Shown here in pieces: positions 9,461-19,384 of a DNA stretch of 64,000 nucleotides. A model generated the notes under the pieces. The model did not search any database, had not been told where the DNA came from, and saw only the letters and a list, made by a program, of their open reading frames with translations. Each line of letters opens with the position of its first letter. Position 1 is the first letter of the stretch. Source of the DNA: Nansenia antarctica. Taxonomy: Eukaryota; Chordata; Actinopteri; Argentiniformes; Microstomatidae. The stretch is taken from contig OZ022339.1 of the NCBI GenBank assembly GCA_963989245.1, positions 12,846,022-12,910,021 on the forward strand, in the 5' to 3' direction. The position numbers and the translations under genes are program-made.

Positions 9461-9535
9461 GTAAACCCAAAATCGATAACCAAACGTTAGATGCAAAACC
9501 TTCCCCACCGACCCACATCACAGTGGGTTTGATCA

Positions 9536-10240
9536 GTGTCACGGTGTGGGGACTGCGGAGGAAGCGCTAGACTAGTCTGCGCATGTTCTGCGGAGCCTCC
9601 TACTACGTGTCCCTCTCGTGAAGCTATCACAACCCAGTCCCCTCATCTACATCCCTCCGGCACAGAGCAGCTCCTCTATAAACAGCCGGCGGCCACGTAC
9701 ACGATCGCGTCGTGTCGTTCGCCGGCCGCGGACGACGTCCGAGGGACTCGCGCCGTTAAAACCCGACGTTACGTTTACCGCCGACTCTGTCGTTTCTCGT
9801 GCGGTTTTCCTCTCTCGATAAACGTCTCTCTGCGACGGCGGCGGCGGCGGTCGCGGCGGCGGCGGTACGATCGCGGACGTGAGTCTCGGCCCGAGACCTC
9901 CTCGTCTCTCTTATCGTGTTTACCGGAAGGATCGCTCGTGTTTGCGCTCCGCGTGGACGGGATTTAGGGTGACCCCGCCGTACCGTCGGTGAGACCGCAC
10001 GAAACGTCGACGCTCGCGGGCCCGCTGCTCTCTCTCCCGTTTTCGTGATTTCGGCCTCCGTAGCGTCGCGACCGCGCGACCGGGACGTCCGCGCTCGCGG
10101 GCCCGTGACTCTCTCTCCCGAGCCCGTTCGTTCTCTTACGGGAGGCCGAAATCAGGAAAACGGGAAAGGGCCTCTCGCTGATATAAGGAGGGGGGGGTGT
10201 TTTTTGGCTACCCCCCGCGTCACGCTCGCCACATAACAGC
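9536..10240 (+). promoter_or_regulatory. CpG-rich promoter-like segment with TATA box and splice-donor-like site
   Basis: A sharply bounded GC- and CpG-rich block in AT-rich surroundings. On the plus strand tataaa at about 9677-9682 is followed by a GC-rich leader with CGG runs and a consensus donor, gac|gtgagt, at about 9880. That fits a noncoding first exon. No matching downstream coding exon was recognised, and the open frame across it (9536-9967) has no recognisable protein. It could be the orphan promoter of a host gene interrupted by the retrovirus, or a mobile-element promoter. Confidence 0.4.
10036..10164 (+). repeat. 24-bp imperfect inverted repeat in CpG island
   Basis: Bases 10036-10059 and 10141-10164 are reverse complements with one mismatch in 24. 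They flank a segment that also contains the second copy of a direct repeat (cgctcgcgggcccg, near 10012 and 10094). RNA from either strand could fold here. Confidence 0.7.
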
Positions 10241-10387
10241 TCATTTTTGATTTAGAGGGTCCAGTTACGGATTGCAGCCTCCTGTAACTGTTTTTTGAGA
10301 GTGGTTTTGAAGGTGCGCAGTGTTTTGCACTCCTTTAAGATTATAGGAAGGGCGTTCCACATTTTTACTGCATAGTTTGCAAACGAG

Positions 10388-10575
10388 TTGCGATCCATAT
10401 AGATCATATAGATCCATATAGATCATATAGATCCATATAGAGCATATATACATATAGAGCATATATACATATACATATATATGTATATGTATATGGTATA
10501 TGTATATGGCATATGGTATATGTATATGTATATACATATATATATATACATATACCATATGATAGATATAGATCC
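10388..10575 (+). repeat. AT-rich palindromic simple repeat
   Basis: Runs of catatagatc, atatacat and their inverses form a low-complexity, self-complementary tract of about 190 bp. Open frames across it are artefacts. Confidence 0.85.
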
Positions 10576-10584
10576 ATATACACC

Positions 10585-11190
10585 TCGTTCCAAATTATGC
10601 AAATTATATTTTTCTCAGATTTTCCTAAATAGTTGATGCAAATGACAATCAGTATAATTTTCAAGTCATCAACCATTAGAGTATAATTCAAATGTTATTG
10701 AACAAACCTCCCAATGATAACAGTATTTTTATTTATTTATAAAAAACTCAAAATGCACTGTTCCAAATTATTATGCACAACAGAGTTTCAAAACATTTTA
10801 TAGGTTGTAAAGAACTAAAAATGGTAATTTGATGAATTTAGGGTTAGGAGGTCATATTAACTGAAATCAAAAGCTATTTCAAACAAAAACATCTTAACAG
10901 GTCAAGTTACATGTTAACATAGGACCCCTTCTTTGATATCACCTTCACAATTCTTGCATCCATTGAACTTGTGAGTTTTTGGACAGTTTCTGCTTGAATT
11001 TCCTTGCAGGATGTCAGAATAGCCTCCCAGAGCTGCTGTTTTGATGTGAACTGCCTCCCACCCTCATATATATTTTGCTTGAGGATGCTCCAAAGGTTCT
11101 CAATAGGGTTGAGGTCAGAGGAAGATGGGGGCCACACCATGAGTTTCTCTCCTTTTATGCCTATATCAGCCAATGACAGAGGTATTATTT
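10585..11190 (-). mobile_element. Truncated Tc1-family DNA transposon
   Basis: Minus-strand frame 10907-11173 encodes the C-terminal end of a Tc1/mariner transposase, including the signature WPPSSSDLNPIENLW, which carries the catalytic glutamate of the DDE triad. The two N-terminal aspartates are missing. The gttccaaattattatgcac motif at about 10760 resembles a Tc1 terminal sequence. A dead remnant. Confidence 0.85.
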
Positions 11191-11202
11191 TGCTATACCG
11201 TA

Positions 11203-11325
11203 GGTAACGTTAGCTACCGTAGCTAGCTAGCACCTGGTGGTAACATTAGCTACCGTAGCTAGCTAGCACCGGGTGGTAACGTTAGCTACCGTAGCTAGCT
11301 AGCACCTGGTGGTAACATTAGTGTA
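11203..11325 (+). repeat. 36-bp tandem repeat, about 3.3 copies
   Basis: Unit gtaacgttagctaccgtagc plus agctagcacctggtg; adjacent copies differ by one or two bases. Each unit contains self-complementary gctagctagc. Confidence 0.85.
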
Positions 11326-11394
11326 AGAGTCTCTAGGCACAGAGGGAGGTCGACACAAAGGAACAGCTGTACAAACGTGTTTGTTAACGTACAG

Positions 11395-11690
11395 CACGGC
11401 TCAGCACCGTCACTGACGGGCTAACACACACACTGCACCGTCACTGACGGGCTAACACACACACACACACTGCACCGTCACTGACGGGCTAACACACACA
11501 CACTGCACCGTCACTGACGGGCTAACACACACACTGCACCGTCACTGACGGGCTAACGCACACACACACTGCACCGTCACTGACGGGCTAACACACACAC
11601 TGCACCGTCACTGACGGGCTAACACACACACTGCACCGTCACTGACGGGCTAACACACAAACACTGCACCGTCACTGACGGGCTGAGCGA
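11395..11690 (+). repeat. Minisatellite with palindromic core (ccgtcactgacgg)
   Basis: About ten units of caccgtcactgacgggctaa separated by variable (ca)n spacers. The core is a 6-bp palindrome around a single base, so each unit can form a small hairpin. The spacers are simple repeat, so this is not a CRISPR-like array. Confidence 0.88.
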
Positions 11691-11757
11691 GACGTTCAAA
11701 ATAATCAAGAATAAATACTAAGTGCAGCGCGCGGCCGTCACTGCCGCTCAAACTTTC

Positions 11758-12010
11758 CATACAGTGTGTGTGTGTGTGTGTGTTGTGGTCGCTCGTATCT
11801 GTTGACTGTTTCGCTCTAGCCACCCGCACAGTTGTTGTCAGCTCCAGTACCGGCTTCCCCTCTCGGGATTTTGAATGACGACAGATGCCGTGTGTACGTT
11901 TTATATAGGCGGAGGGTCCCGTCCCTTGTGACACAAGCGTCGCCTGGGCCAGCCAATGGGCTGGCGCAGTGTAATTCAGTTTCTGATGAGGTCACGCAGG
12001 GGGCGTTCCC
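11758..12010 (-). promoter_or_regulatory. Putative minus-strand TATA/CCAAT promoter
   Basis: Read on the minus strand: a CRE-like element (tgacctca, about 11985-11992), an inverted CCAAT box (11953-11957) inside a gccagcc/ggctggc palindrome, and TATATAAAA (11899-11907). The spacing fits an RNA polymerase II promoter initiating near 11870. An ATG at 11758-11760 opens a frame of only 36 codons that ends in the minisatellite. No downstream exon was recognised. Confidence 0.4.
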
Positions 12011-12027
12011 ATAGTGAGATACGAAAC

Positions 12028-12240
12028 GAATAGAAAGAGAACTTTTTGATTGATTGATTGAGAACTTTATTAGAAGATTTGCAGAAGTAGGTACATGAAA
12101 GTACATATTACATACAAGGTCAACTAACAGGATAAAACCCCAAGAAAGCCACTGGCTTATTTCAATTGGGGTCCTTGATCTTGAACTGAAGGCACGACAA
12201 CTAGAAATCAGACAGACAGTAACTCATTTTTTTCTACAAT
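12028..12240 (-). mobile_element. Probable LINE 3'-end fragment
   Basis: Starts with a gattgattgattgag microsatellite followed by an actttattag...ggggtccttgatct stretch typical of the 3' tails of fish CR1/L2-like LINEs read in reverse. No coding part. Assigned from general pattern only. Confidence 0.35.
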
Positions 12241-12496
12241 GTTAAATGCTGCTGTTTAAATTGTTTTAACTTGAAACCAGTTGGTCACTGAGTAGTGAGT
12301 AACAGTGAGTACTGTTTTTGTTGCTTGAATAAAGGCTGGCAGTCTTTAATAGCCAAATGTTGTGGACTATACTGGGGAAGTATTTGTTATTATTCAGGAG
12401 TAAAACAATAAATACAAATATCGGATTGATATCGGTATCGCAGATACCTGAAGCCCAGGTATCGGTAGTGAAAAAATGGGATCGGGACATCCCTAC

Positions 12497-13065
12497 CTAA
12501 TTTCATCCAATACAGGCCTTTCAATATCTTATTGATAATCACAACCTAGAGAAACAAGATTTCTACAGGTATTTACAACTGAGGCATTACTACTTCTATA
12601 AGAATATAAAGAATAATGAGGTTTCTGAAATGAGTCTCGTCAACATTTTTATTGATGCGTATAAGGGTTTCTTGTATAACCCACAAGAAACTGGTATCAA
12701 GAATTATACAGAAGAGTCCACCAATAATCACTCCACCTTATATGTTAGGGATAAGTGGGAGAAGGAAGCAAACATAGTCCAAACTGAGGAAGAATGGTTG
12801 AACATATGTAAAATACAATCCACCACCTCTAGCTCTGGACAATGGAGAGAATGTTCATGGAAGAACATTATTAGGTTTTTTATTACCCCAAGAAGAAAAT
12901 ACTTACAGAATGGTACACCGGGAACTGGGAATTGCTGGAGAGAGTGCAACAATTCAATGGCTCATTTCTATCAAATTTTTTGGGGAATGCAGGGGTGCTG
13001 GCCCAAAAAGGTGACAAAATTATTTTCACTGAAAACGACGGAAATTATCATTGCGCGGCGCCCAG
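12497..13065 (+). mobile_element. L1/Tx1-like LINE ORF2 fragment
   Basis: Plus-strand frames around 12500-13060 translate to the C-terminal part of a LINE reverse transcriptase polyprotein: LRHYYF, then TEEEWLNICK, then WRECSWKNIIRFFITP and a Cys/His region FYQIFWGM. At least one frame disruption is present. No 5' end or other domains were found. A dead fragment. Confidence 0.75.
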
Positions 13066-13259
13066 GCACCTTCTTTACACATGCTATAATTTTTCTATAC
13101 AAGCTCTGTTCAAGGGAGACATATAAAGCCTGTCAGTGTTATTCAGACCTATGAAGCAGCGGTAACAATAATGAAAACGCATCTATTAGAATTAGAAGAA
13201 AGATGTATTTATTTTGTAAATATATTTTGTTTGTTTTTGTTTTTGTTTTTTTGGTTTGT

Positions 13260-13400
13260 CACTTAAAACATTTATTCCCACATACATGAAACCACACATC
13301 AATCCCAAAAAAGAAAAGTCGCTTTGGATAAAGGCATCTGTTAAATGCCCAAAAATGTAAATGTATCATGAGACTTGTTAACCAAGGGCAGTGTGGTGAG
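13260..13400 (-). repeat. Short dispersed repeat and polyadenylation signal 3' of hltf fragment
   Basis: The minus strand reads catttacatttttgggcatt and then a ...tatccaaagcgactt stretch, a widespread teleost short-repeat motif, followed by aataaa (about 13270). The latter could serve as the hltf polyadenylation signal, about 240 nt past its stop. Confidence 0.4.
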
Positions 13401-13511
13401 TGGGAATGTAACGATGGACATATGTGCTGAGAGAACATTCCACAACAAACAGTATCAAAACTAAACTTCAAAATGGGAATTTCTTAACAAGGTTCCCATA
13501 CGTAGGGACGT

Positions 13512-13868
13512 CTACAGCTCCATGAGGGCTTTTATTTCATTAATGCGTGACGCCTTCTTGTCGGTGGGGTTCTTGGAGCCGAAAGCCTTGTCCACCAGAT
13601 CCTGCTTCTGCCTCTGAATCTTCACCATGTTCTCCTCCACAGAGTCCTTCACGATGAACTTGGTGATGAAGACGTCTCTCTTCTGGCCCAGGCGGTGACA
13701 GCGATCCACACACTGGTCCTCTGCTGCAGGGTTCCACGCTGGATCCATGAGGAAAACACAGGAGGCGGCTGTCAGGTTGAGTCCCACCCCGCCAGCTTTG
13801 AGTGACAGCAGCATGATCGTGGGGCCGTCAGGAGCGGGGCTCTGGAACTCCTGGATGACCTGGGGCCG
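13512..13868 (-). CDS. hltf: Terminal coding piece of helicase-like transcription factor (partial or pseudogene)
   Basis: The C-terminal ~116 residues of HLTF, a SWI/SNF ATPase with an embedded RING E3 ligase that polyubiquitinates PCNA and remodels stalled forks. Visible: helicase motif V/VI region, LLSLKAGGVGLNL then MDPAWNPAAEDQ and CHRLGQKR, followed by the terminal segment VKDSVEENM...INEIKALMEL and a stop at 13512-13514. Length and ending match the family. Homology begins abruptly near 13868, exactly where an A-rich LINE 3' tail starts upstream, so the candidate acceptor (ccccag at about 13860) has a purine tract instead of pyrimidines. No other hltf exon was found upstream to 26 kb. 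Either the last exon of a real gene altered by a LINE insertion, or a truncated copy. Confidence 0.75.
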   Translation of the reverse strand, partial: RPQVIQEFQSPAPDGPTIMLLSLKAGGVGLNLTAASCVFLMDPAWNPAAEDQCVDRCHRLGQKRDVFITKFIVKDSVEENMVKIQRQKQDLVDKAFGSKNPTDKKASRINEIKALMEL

Positions 13869-13869
13869 C

Positions 13870-14530
13870 CTCTTCTTTTTTCTTCTTTTTTTTTTTCTCA
13901 AAGATTCAAACATTTTTACAATATAATTTAACACATTTTTTCTTGTTTCCCCGCCCCCTTGTATCCACCCCCCCCCCCCCACCCACCATTGTGCGGCAAC
14001 GCCCAACGACAACACAACAAAAATATAATAATAATAAGACAAAACACACATGCCTACATACACACACACACAATAATACATTAATCAGGGATGCGCTATG
14101 ATATTAACAGCAATTCACATCACCGTGCATCCCTACAAGAAACACTGTCCATCAAACAATAGTACCTGAAGCTGCCCTTCTTGCCATAAAATCTATATGT
14201 GGTTGCCATATTTTTACAAAGTCCTGACTCTTATGTCTTATATTATAGTATATTTTATCTAATGGAATGTAGCTAGAGATTTCATTTAACCAATGTGATA
14301 TTGTAGGAGAGTAATCGGATTTCCAATGGATTGCAATACACTTCTTTGCAGCAATCAAAGCAAGATCAATATATATTTTTTGAAATTCATTCCAAGGAGC
14401 TGTCCCATAGCTAAAGCAAATGTGAAAAACTGTTTATTTTGGAATCGAATGGGAAACATTTGCATTGTTGTATGTAGAAAGAATATCAAAAAACTACCAT
14501 TGTCCAGTTTTCTGGTAACTCACATTTTAT
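13870..14530 (-). mobile_element. L1-like LINE 3' end
   Basis: Minus-strand frame 14152-14358 encodes an L1/Tx1 ORF2 C-terminus (AAKKCIAIHWKS, then HWLNEISSYIPLDKI, then FVKIWQPHIDF). It is followed by a 3' untranslated tail ending in an A-rich run at 13870-13890. The 5' part is missing, as expected for a 5'-truncated retrotransposition. Confidence 0.8.
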
Positions 14531-14537
14531 TTTTCAG

Positions 14538-15012
14538 GAATTACTGCGAAACCAGGTAATTCAAAGACTTCAAACAAGACTGACAGGTTGGCTGGACCGT
14601 GTCCCATTGGACTTGGACTACCTGGAATTTGTATGCTCTCAGGAGCTGGTGGTCCTAAGTGCAGTGTCAGGCCAGGTAGAGGTACATGAAATCTATGATG
14701 CACTTTTTGAAGTACATCAGATGGTCTGTAATCGCAATCAAGAGACACGTGTGCTAGTTGACCACGAGAAGGGAAGGGTTGGACGACCCAGGGTGATTAT
14801 TGATGAGGAGTATGCATCCCAAGTTCTTGGCATGGGATTAACAGTGACAGCCATTGCCAAGATGTTTGGGTGTGTAGAAAGACCCTTCAGAGGCGTATGG
14901 CAGAATGGGGGTTGTCTGCGAGGTCACAGTATAGCACATTGGACGATGAGGAACTGGACTCCCTTGTGTCAGAGATCCATACAACCAACCCAAATGCAGG
15001 CTATCGAATGAT
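14538..15012 (+). pseudogene. Integrase-like (GRPR.I helix-turn-helix) multicopy gene fragment
   Basis: Begins after a good 3' splice-like site (ttatttttcag). Encodes a helical region, then GRPRVIIDEEYASQVLGMG and LTVTAIAKMFG, a helix-turn-helix pattern found upstream of the integrase core in a family of fish transposon-derived proteins. Near 14878-14885 the frame shifts: the other frame continues with MAEWGLS-like residues and EIHTTNPNAGYRMML. It is cut off at about 15012 by an L1-like segment, so the catalytic core is absent. Family assignment is from pattern memory. Confidence 0.6.
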
Positions 15013-15860
15013 GCTGGGTCCATATGGTCCCTTAAACTAACATGGGAAACAGATTTAAATGTATCATTTACAGAGGCAGAATGGGGAAGAATTCTCAAGA
15101 ATGGGAAGAAAATGTCAAGGGAACTCCGAACGAGATTGATCCAATTCAAGATTATTAACAGAATCTACTGGACACCATCCAGGCTACATAGAGTGGGTCT
15201 GGTTGACAGTTCGGAGTGCTGGAGGTGTAGTGACAGGAATGGTACTCTAGTGCATATGCTTTGGGGATGTCCAAAAACCCAGGAGTTTTGGCTAGCCATA
15301 CATGGTTTTCTGGAAAAAATTGTCGGCCTTGACATTCCGTTCACCCCCAGTCTTTTTATTTTGGGTGACCCCACAGCATTAAGTGAGGTGACTCCACCAC
15401 TCGCCAATTGGATCCAGACTGCCTTAATGCTAGGACGGAAACTATTAGTTAAAGAGTGGAAGGCCTCATCAGCACCAGCACCGTCTCTGTGGCACATTTC
15501 TCTTGGGCAGCTGGCAGCCCTAGAACAATTATCATATAGGCTGCTAGATAAGGTGGAGGAATACCGCCTGAAATGGGGGCAGTATCACTCATATATTGAG
15601 AAATAATGGCAACTCCAGCTCATGTAAATAGCAATATTTTTATTATTTTTTTATTTTATTTATCTATAAATAGCAATATAATATGTAAAACGTGAAAGTA
15701 AACTGCTATAAGTATGATTGTTAGACAATGCTGTAGATTTACATTGCTGTACATCACCTTTATGTTTTGTTGTGTCTATTTTTTGTCTTTTTAATTTATT
15801 GTCCAATGTCAACTGTTACTTGTCTGTTCATTGTCTGTTTATTGAAAATGATAAAAACTA
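15013..15860 (+). mobile_element. L1-like LINE ORF2 C-terminus and 3' tail
   Basis: Frame 15112-15606 and just upstream: LTWETDLNVSFTEAEW, then LIQFKIINRIYWTP, then the zinc-finger-like CWRCSDRNGTLVHMLWGCP, ending with a stop at 15604. An AT-rich 3' tail runs to the TTAA that borders the piggyBac. 5' truncated. Confidence 0.8.
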
Positions 15861-16562
15861 TTAAATTGACTGCCAGCCATGTTCAGAGCGGAGAGCTCCA
15901 TACTGCCAGACTTTTGGGGCATTTTCGCTGAACTTTGAAGACCCACCAAATATTGACTTTTCGGACTACATAAACATTGAACATATATACCAAGACTTTA
16001 GACTCTCTTCTTTCATCAGAAAAAGAAAGTTTGTTTCTAGCCTCTTTGAGTGTTTAGAAATCGTCCGTAGAACATAGGGTGGTTTTAGCAAAAACACCAG
16101 ATTTTGACCAATAAACAGAGAAAACGAGCTTTTTCTGCAGAGAAGCAAATTCAAGCAAAACGGTGACTGACGTCCACATATTTTAGTTTTAGTGACACCT
16201 CAAACATCTGAAAAGTTGTTTACTTCTATGAAACAATAAAAACAACACAGGAAAAAAGGCTTTTGATGACAAAATAACTACATTTATTCACAGATTTAGA
16301 ACATTTAGAATCATCATCACTCAATAATATTTTTTTTCTGTGTGGTAGGCTTTGAAGCACTCTCCTGAGTGCAGGGGTACATGGCAGGACCTGCACCACA
16401 TTCTGGTCTCTCTCCTGTTACCCCTTCGAATGCAGACCCTACATTTTCTTGCTGGCTGTGTGTTATTGCTGGTGGGCCTTAAGCGTTCCAACTCATGCCT
16501 GGCCATCCGGCCATCCAGCCTGCTGTCTGGGTCTCTCTGTCTTGCTGCCCTGGTTTGTCGGA

Positions 16563-16593
<31 letters not shown>

Positions 16594-18848
16594 CTCCTCC
16601 TCCTCCACCCCCTCCTCCTCCTCCTCCCCCCCCTCCTCCTCTCTCCCCCTCCTCCCCTCCTCCTCTCTCCTCCTCTTCCTCCATCTCCTCCTCCTCCTCC
16701 TCTCTCCTCCTCCTCCTCCTCCTCCTCCTCTACATAGGTTTTTTCAGTCCACGACCTCGCCACCCTCCTCATGAACTCCAAGTGTGTTTTGCACTTCCCC
16801 GGGTTCCTGGCCTTGTACAGCACATAGGCATTGAACACACAAAGCTGAAACAAGTACGCCACAAACTTTTTTGACCAGTTGAGTGTTTTCCTAATGAATG
16901 GGTAGTATGCAATGTTCTGGTCAAGTTTGTCCACCCCATTCATGCAGGCATTGTATGCCACAACACACTCCGGTTTGAGCTGACCCACCTTCTCCTTCTT
17001 CCCCTTCTGCCACACCTCCACCCTCTGCATGCTGTCATGGTGGCAGGTTGTCACCATCCTCACCAGACGCTTGTCCTGCCATGCCATAACCAGCACCCTG
17101 CCATTGTGCCGCACCAGCCTCCCCTCCACATCCAAGTCGGTCTTTGTCGGCTCCCTTATGATCTGCGGTTCCCCCCTGTTTTTTCGCAGTGTTCCGCAGA
17201 CGTTGGTGTTGGCTTTGATCAACTGCTCACACAGTTGAACAGAGTTGTAGAAGTTGTCCATGTACAGTGTGTATCCGTGTCCTGTGAGACGGTCAAGGAG
17301 GGAGAACACTGTGTCTGGGAGTGTGTTATGCTGGCCAACATAAGGCTTCATGTTAAAACAATACCCAGTATTAGAGTCACACAGTATGTAGGATTTAATT
17401 CCACCCTTCACCGGCTTCTGAGGGTTATACACTTTGAATGATAGGCGGCCACGCCACTGCATCATTCCTTCATCAATGCATATATTTTCAAAGGGCTGAT
17501 ACAGCTCTTTGAATTTGGCTACAACATGATCTAAAACAGGACGCACTTTATACATTTTATCTGTGGCATCCTGTGATGCATTATGTTGTAGTGGAGGAAC
17601 TTCCAGATGAGCTGGAACCTGTTCCTGGGCATGGTTTTATTGAAGTATGGAGTGGTGTCCTGTTGATCCACACTCCAATACATTTCTAGATTTGGCTTTT
17701 TTATGTAACCGGTGATGAAAGTGAGTCCAAAGAATTGTTTCAGTTCTGGGACTGTCACCGGTTTCCATAACCTCCCTCTGGAGTGTGGCAGAGTGTCGGG
17801 ATGTGCCTGTAAAAACTGCTGGGCATACAGGTTGGTTTGATCTGCAATGTGCTGCAGCAGCTCATCAGTAATAAGCAGCTCCAGGAAATCAACCGGCAGG
17901 TCAGATTCCAGCTCTGCAGCAGCATTCTGGGGTCCAGGGGTTGCCGTGAATGGAACCTTTGTGGGTTGCCACTCACCCTGACCCCAACCAGCATCTTTCT
18001 CTGAAGACAGCCGTCTCCTTGCAGCACACCCTCTGGCTGAGGCACGTCCTCTGCTCGATTCAGGGACTGTAAAATATTGAAATATATACTATTTTATACA
18101 AAATATATATACAAAAGGCATGTTTTATTGCTTTGTAATGATGTAGTGTAATAGTGTAATAGTTATAGTGTAATAGTAATAGTGTAATAGTGTAGTGTAG
18201 TGTAATGATATTTCTATATATTATCTATTTACCTATGCTTTTCACACTCGCATTTTTGTCTTGGATCGTGGATCCACGCTGATCTGGAGAGGATTCCCTG
18301 CTGCTAGCCGATCCGGATGGCAACCACTCGTCCGACGAGTCGGGGTCTGGTTCTACGTCCTCCGACTCTGAACTGTTTGAAGAGTCGCGGCGACGTGGCT
18401 CCGATGGTCCAGCAATGCTACCACGAGTGTAGCGTTGCTCGTTGCTCCGGTTCTCACCATCTGCAACATTTGGCGCATCTCCTGCACCAGATCTGCTTGC
18501 AGTTGACCTGATAGGCACCACACTCCTTGCAGATCCACTGCCAGACAAGCTCTGTGCCAGTGTCAACTGCTTATACTGCTTGTCTCCTCTCGTTTTCGCT
18601 ATCCGTTTCGCCATTTTCCACATCAACCCACCACACGCCTTCTTCTTCAGCTTTTATATCTGAGCTAAATCGAACTGCTGCCCCCATCTGCGGCAGAAAT
18701 ACATTACACCCAAGTCTGAAATTCACACACCAGATGTATAAGACGTAAATATGGCCATCCCCGGGAAAAAAATAAAAATAATAATTGGGCAGTCAACGTT
18801 ACTAATTTATAAGACGCCAAATGGCGTCTTTGGCTGTCAATGAGTTAA
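15861..18848 (-). mobile_element. piggyBac-family transposon, about 3 kb, decayed
   Basis: Bounded by TTAA at 15861-15864 and 18845-18848. The ends are inverted-similar (left attgactgccagcc; right, reversed, ctcattgacagcc). The transposase is on the minus strand: an acidic/Ser-rich N-terminal exon (18225-18626), an apparent intron, then the N-terminal domain (18045-17531) and the catalytic domain (17555-16740). Catalytic aspartates are visible in CIDEGMMQW, LYMDNFYNS and MNGVDKLDQ. A Cys/His-rich C-terminal finger (CRVC, WCRSC, HSGEC) lies at 16420-16320. The frame is broken near 17585, and a GGA/GGG expansion has scrambled the region between the catalytic domain and the C-terminal finger (16560-16730). 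Probably immobile. Confidence 0.85.
16560..16732 (-). repeat. (GGA)n/(CCT)n expansion inside piggyBac transposase
   Basis: A nearly pure cct/ctc tract of about 170 bp. In the transposase frame it codes acidic then Gly/Arg runs just before the C-terminal zinc finger, where piggyBac proteins often have short acidic runs. All long Ser-, Pro- or Glu-rich frames here are products of this repeat. Confidence 0.85.
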
Positions 18849-18854
18849 ACATAC

Positions 18855-19380
18855 TCATTACTCAGACCCCTCAGGAAGTCCAGCAGGATGGGGTACACCT
18901 CTCCCTCTGCAGTCTGATGAGCCTTCTGCTCCACCAGCTCCACCACAGCAACTCGGCTCTCAAACCGGTCTGGACCGGTCTGGGAGGCAGCTGCTGACAA
19001 AATACAAGGAGAGATTAAATATACACAGTTGTATCTAAAGTCCAACACATCTATCTATGACTATCTATGTATGTTTCAAATAGGAAAATAGAAAGTTGTG
19101 TCTAAAATACAGTATTATTATGGCCTCTATGGCAGAATACATAGGCAAATTGGTACGCAGCATTTCTAATAAACGTCTTTCCATCCAAATTGCACATTCA
19201 TCATCTGAATTAATAGTTGTGTGTATTTTAAACAGTCTCACCTGAATCAGAGTCGGAGCTCTTGCTGGCGCTCTTGGCGCTCCTCCTCCTGGCGGCCTTG
19301 GCGGCCTTCTTGGTGCTCTTAGTCTTAGCGGCCTTAGCGGCCTTGTCTGAGCTCTCTGTGGCCTCTGTGCCTCTGCTCAT
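18855..19380 (-). CDS. Unrecognised two-exon gene fragment
   Basis: Exon a, 19242-19380: starts ATG directly after a cag acceptor and ends at donor cag|gtgag. It encodes a Lys/Ala/Ser-rich basic stretch (MSRGTEATESSDKAAK...SKSSDSDS). Exon b, 18855-18993: acceptor ttttgtcag, donor tga|gtatgt, encoding TGPDRFESRVAVVELVEQ then GEVYPILLDFLRGLSNE. The phase-1 junction joins the two in frame, supporting real exons of a nuclear protein. I do not recognise the family. Upstream and downstream exons were not found. A hAT element sits 4 nt upstream of the acceptor (its target duplication ends at 19385) and a piggyBac begins just after the donor. If exon b is not spliced, the frame stops at a TAA contributed by the piggyBac TTAA. 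Possibly dead. Confidence 0.45.
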
Positions 19381-19384
19381 CTGC

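Noticed and set aside
9536..9967. 143-codon frame in the CpG island as a real protein.
   Set aside because: Composition is Arg/Ser-rich from CpG-rich DNA. The frame crosses the likely TATA box, transcription start and donor site.
11395..11690. CRISPR-like array (regular palindromic repeats).
   Set aside because: The spacers are (ca)n simple sequence and the genome is eukaryotic. It is a minisatellite. The same reasoning applies to 58166-58432 and 62008-62475.
11650..11760. 36-codon frame MESLSGSDGRALHLVF downstream of the minus-strand promoter-like block, as a gene.
   Set aside because: It ends inside a minisatellite, has no homology I recognise and no clear donor. Kept only as context for the promoter call.
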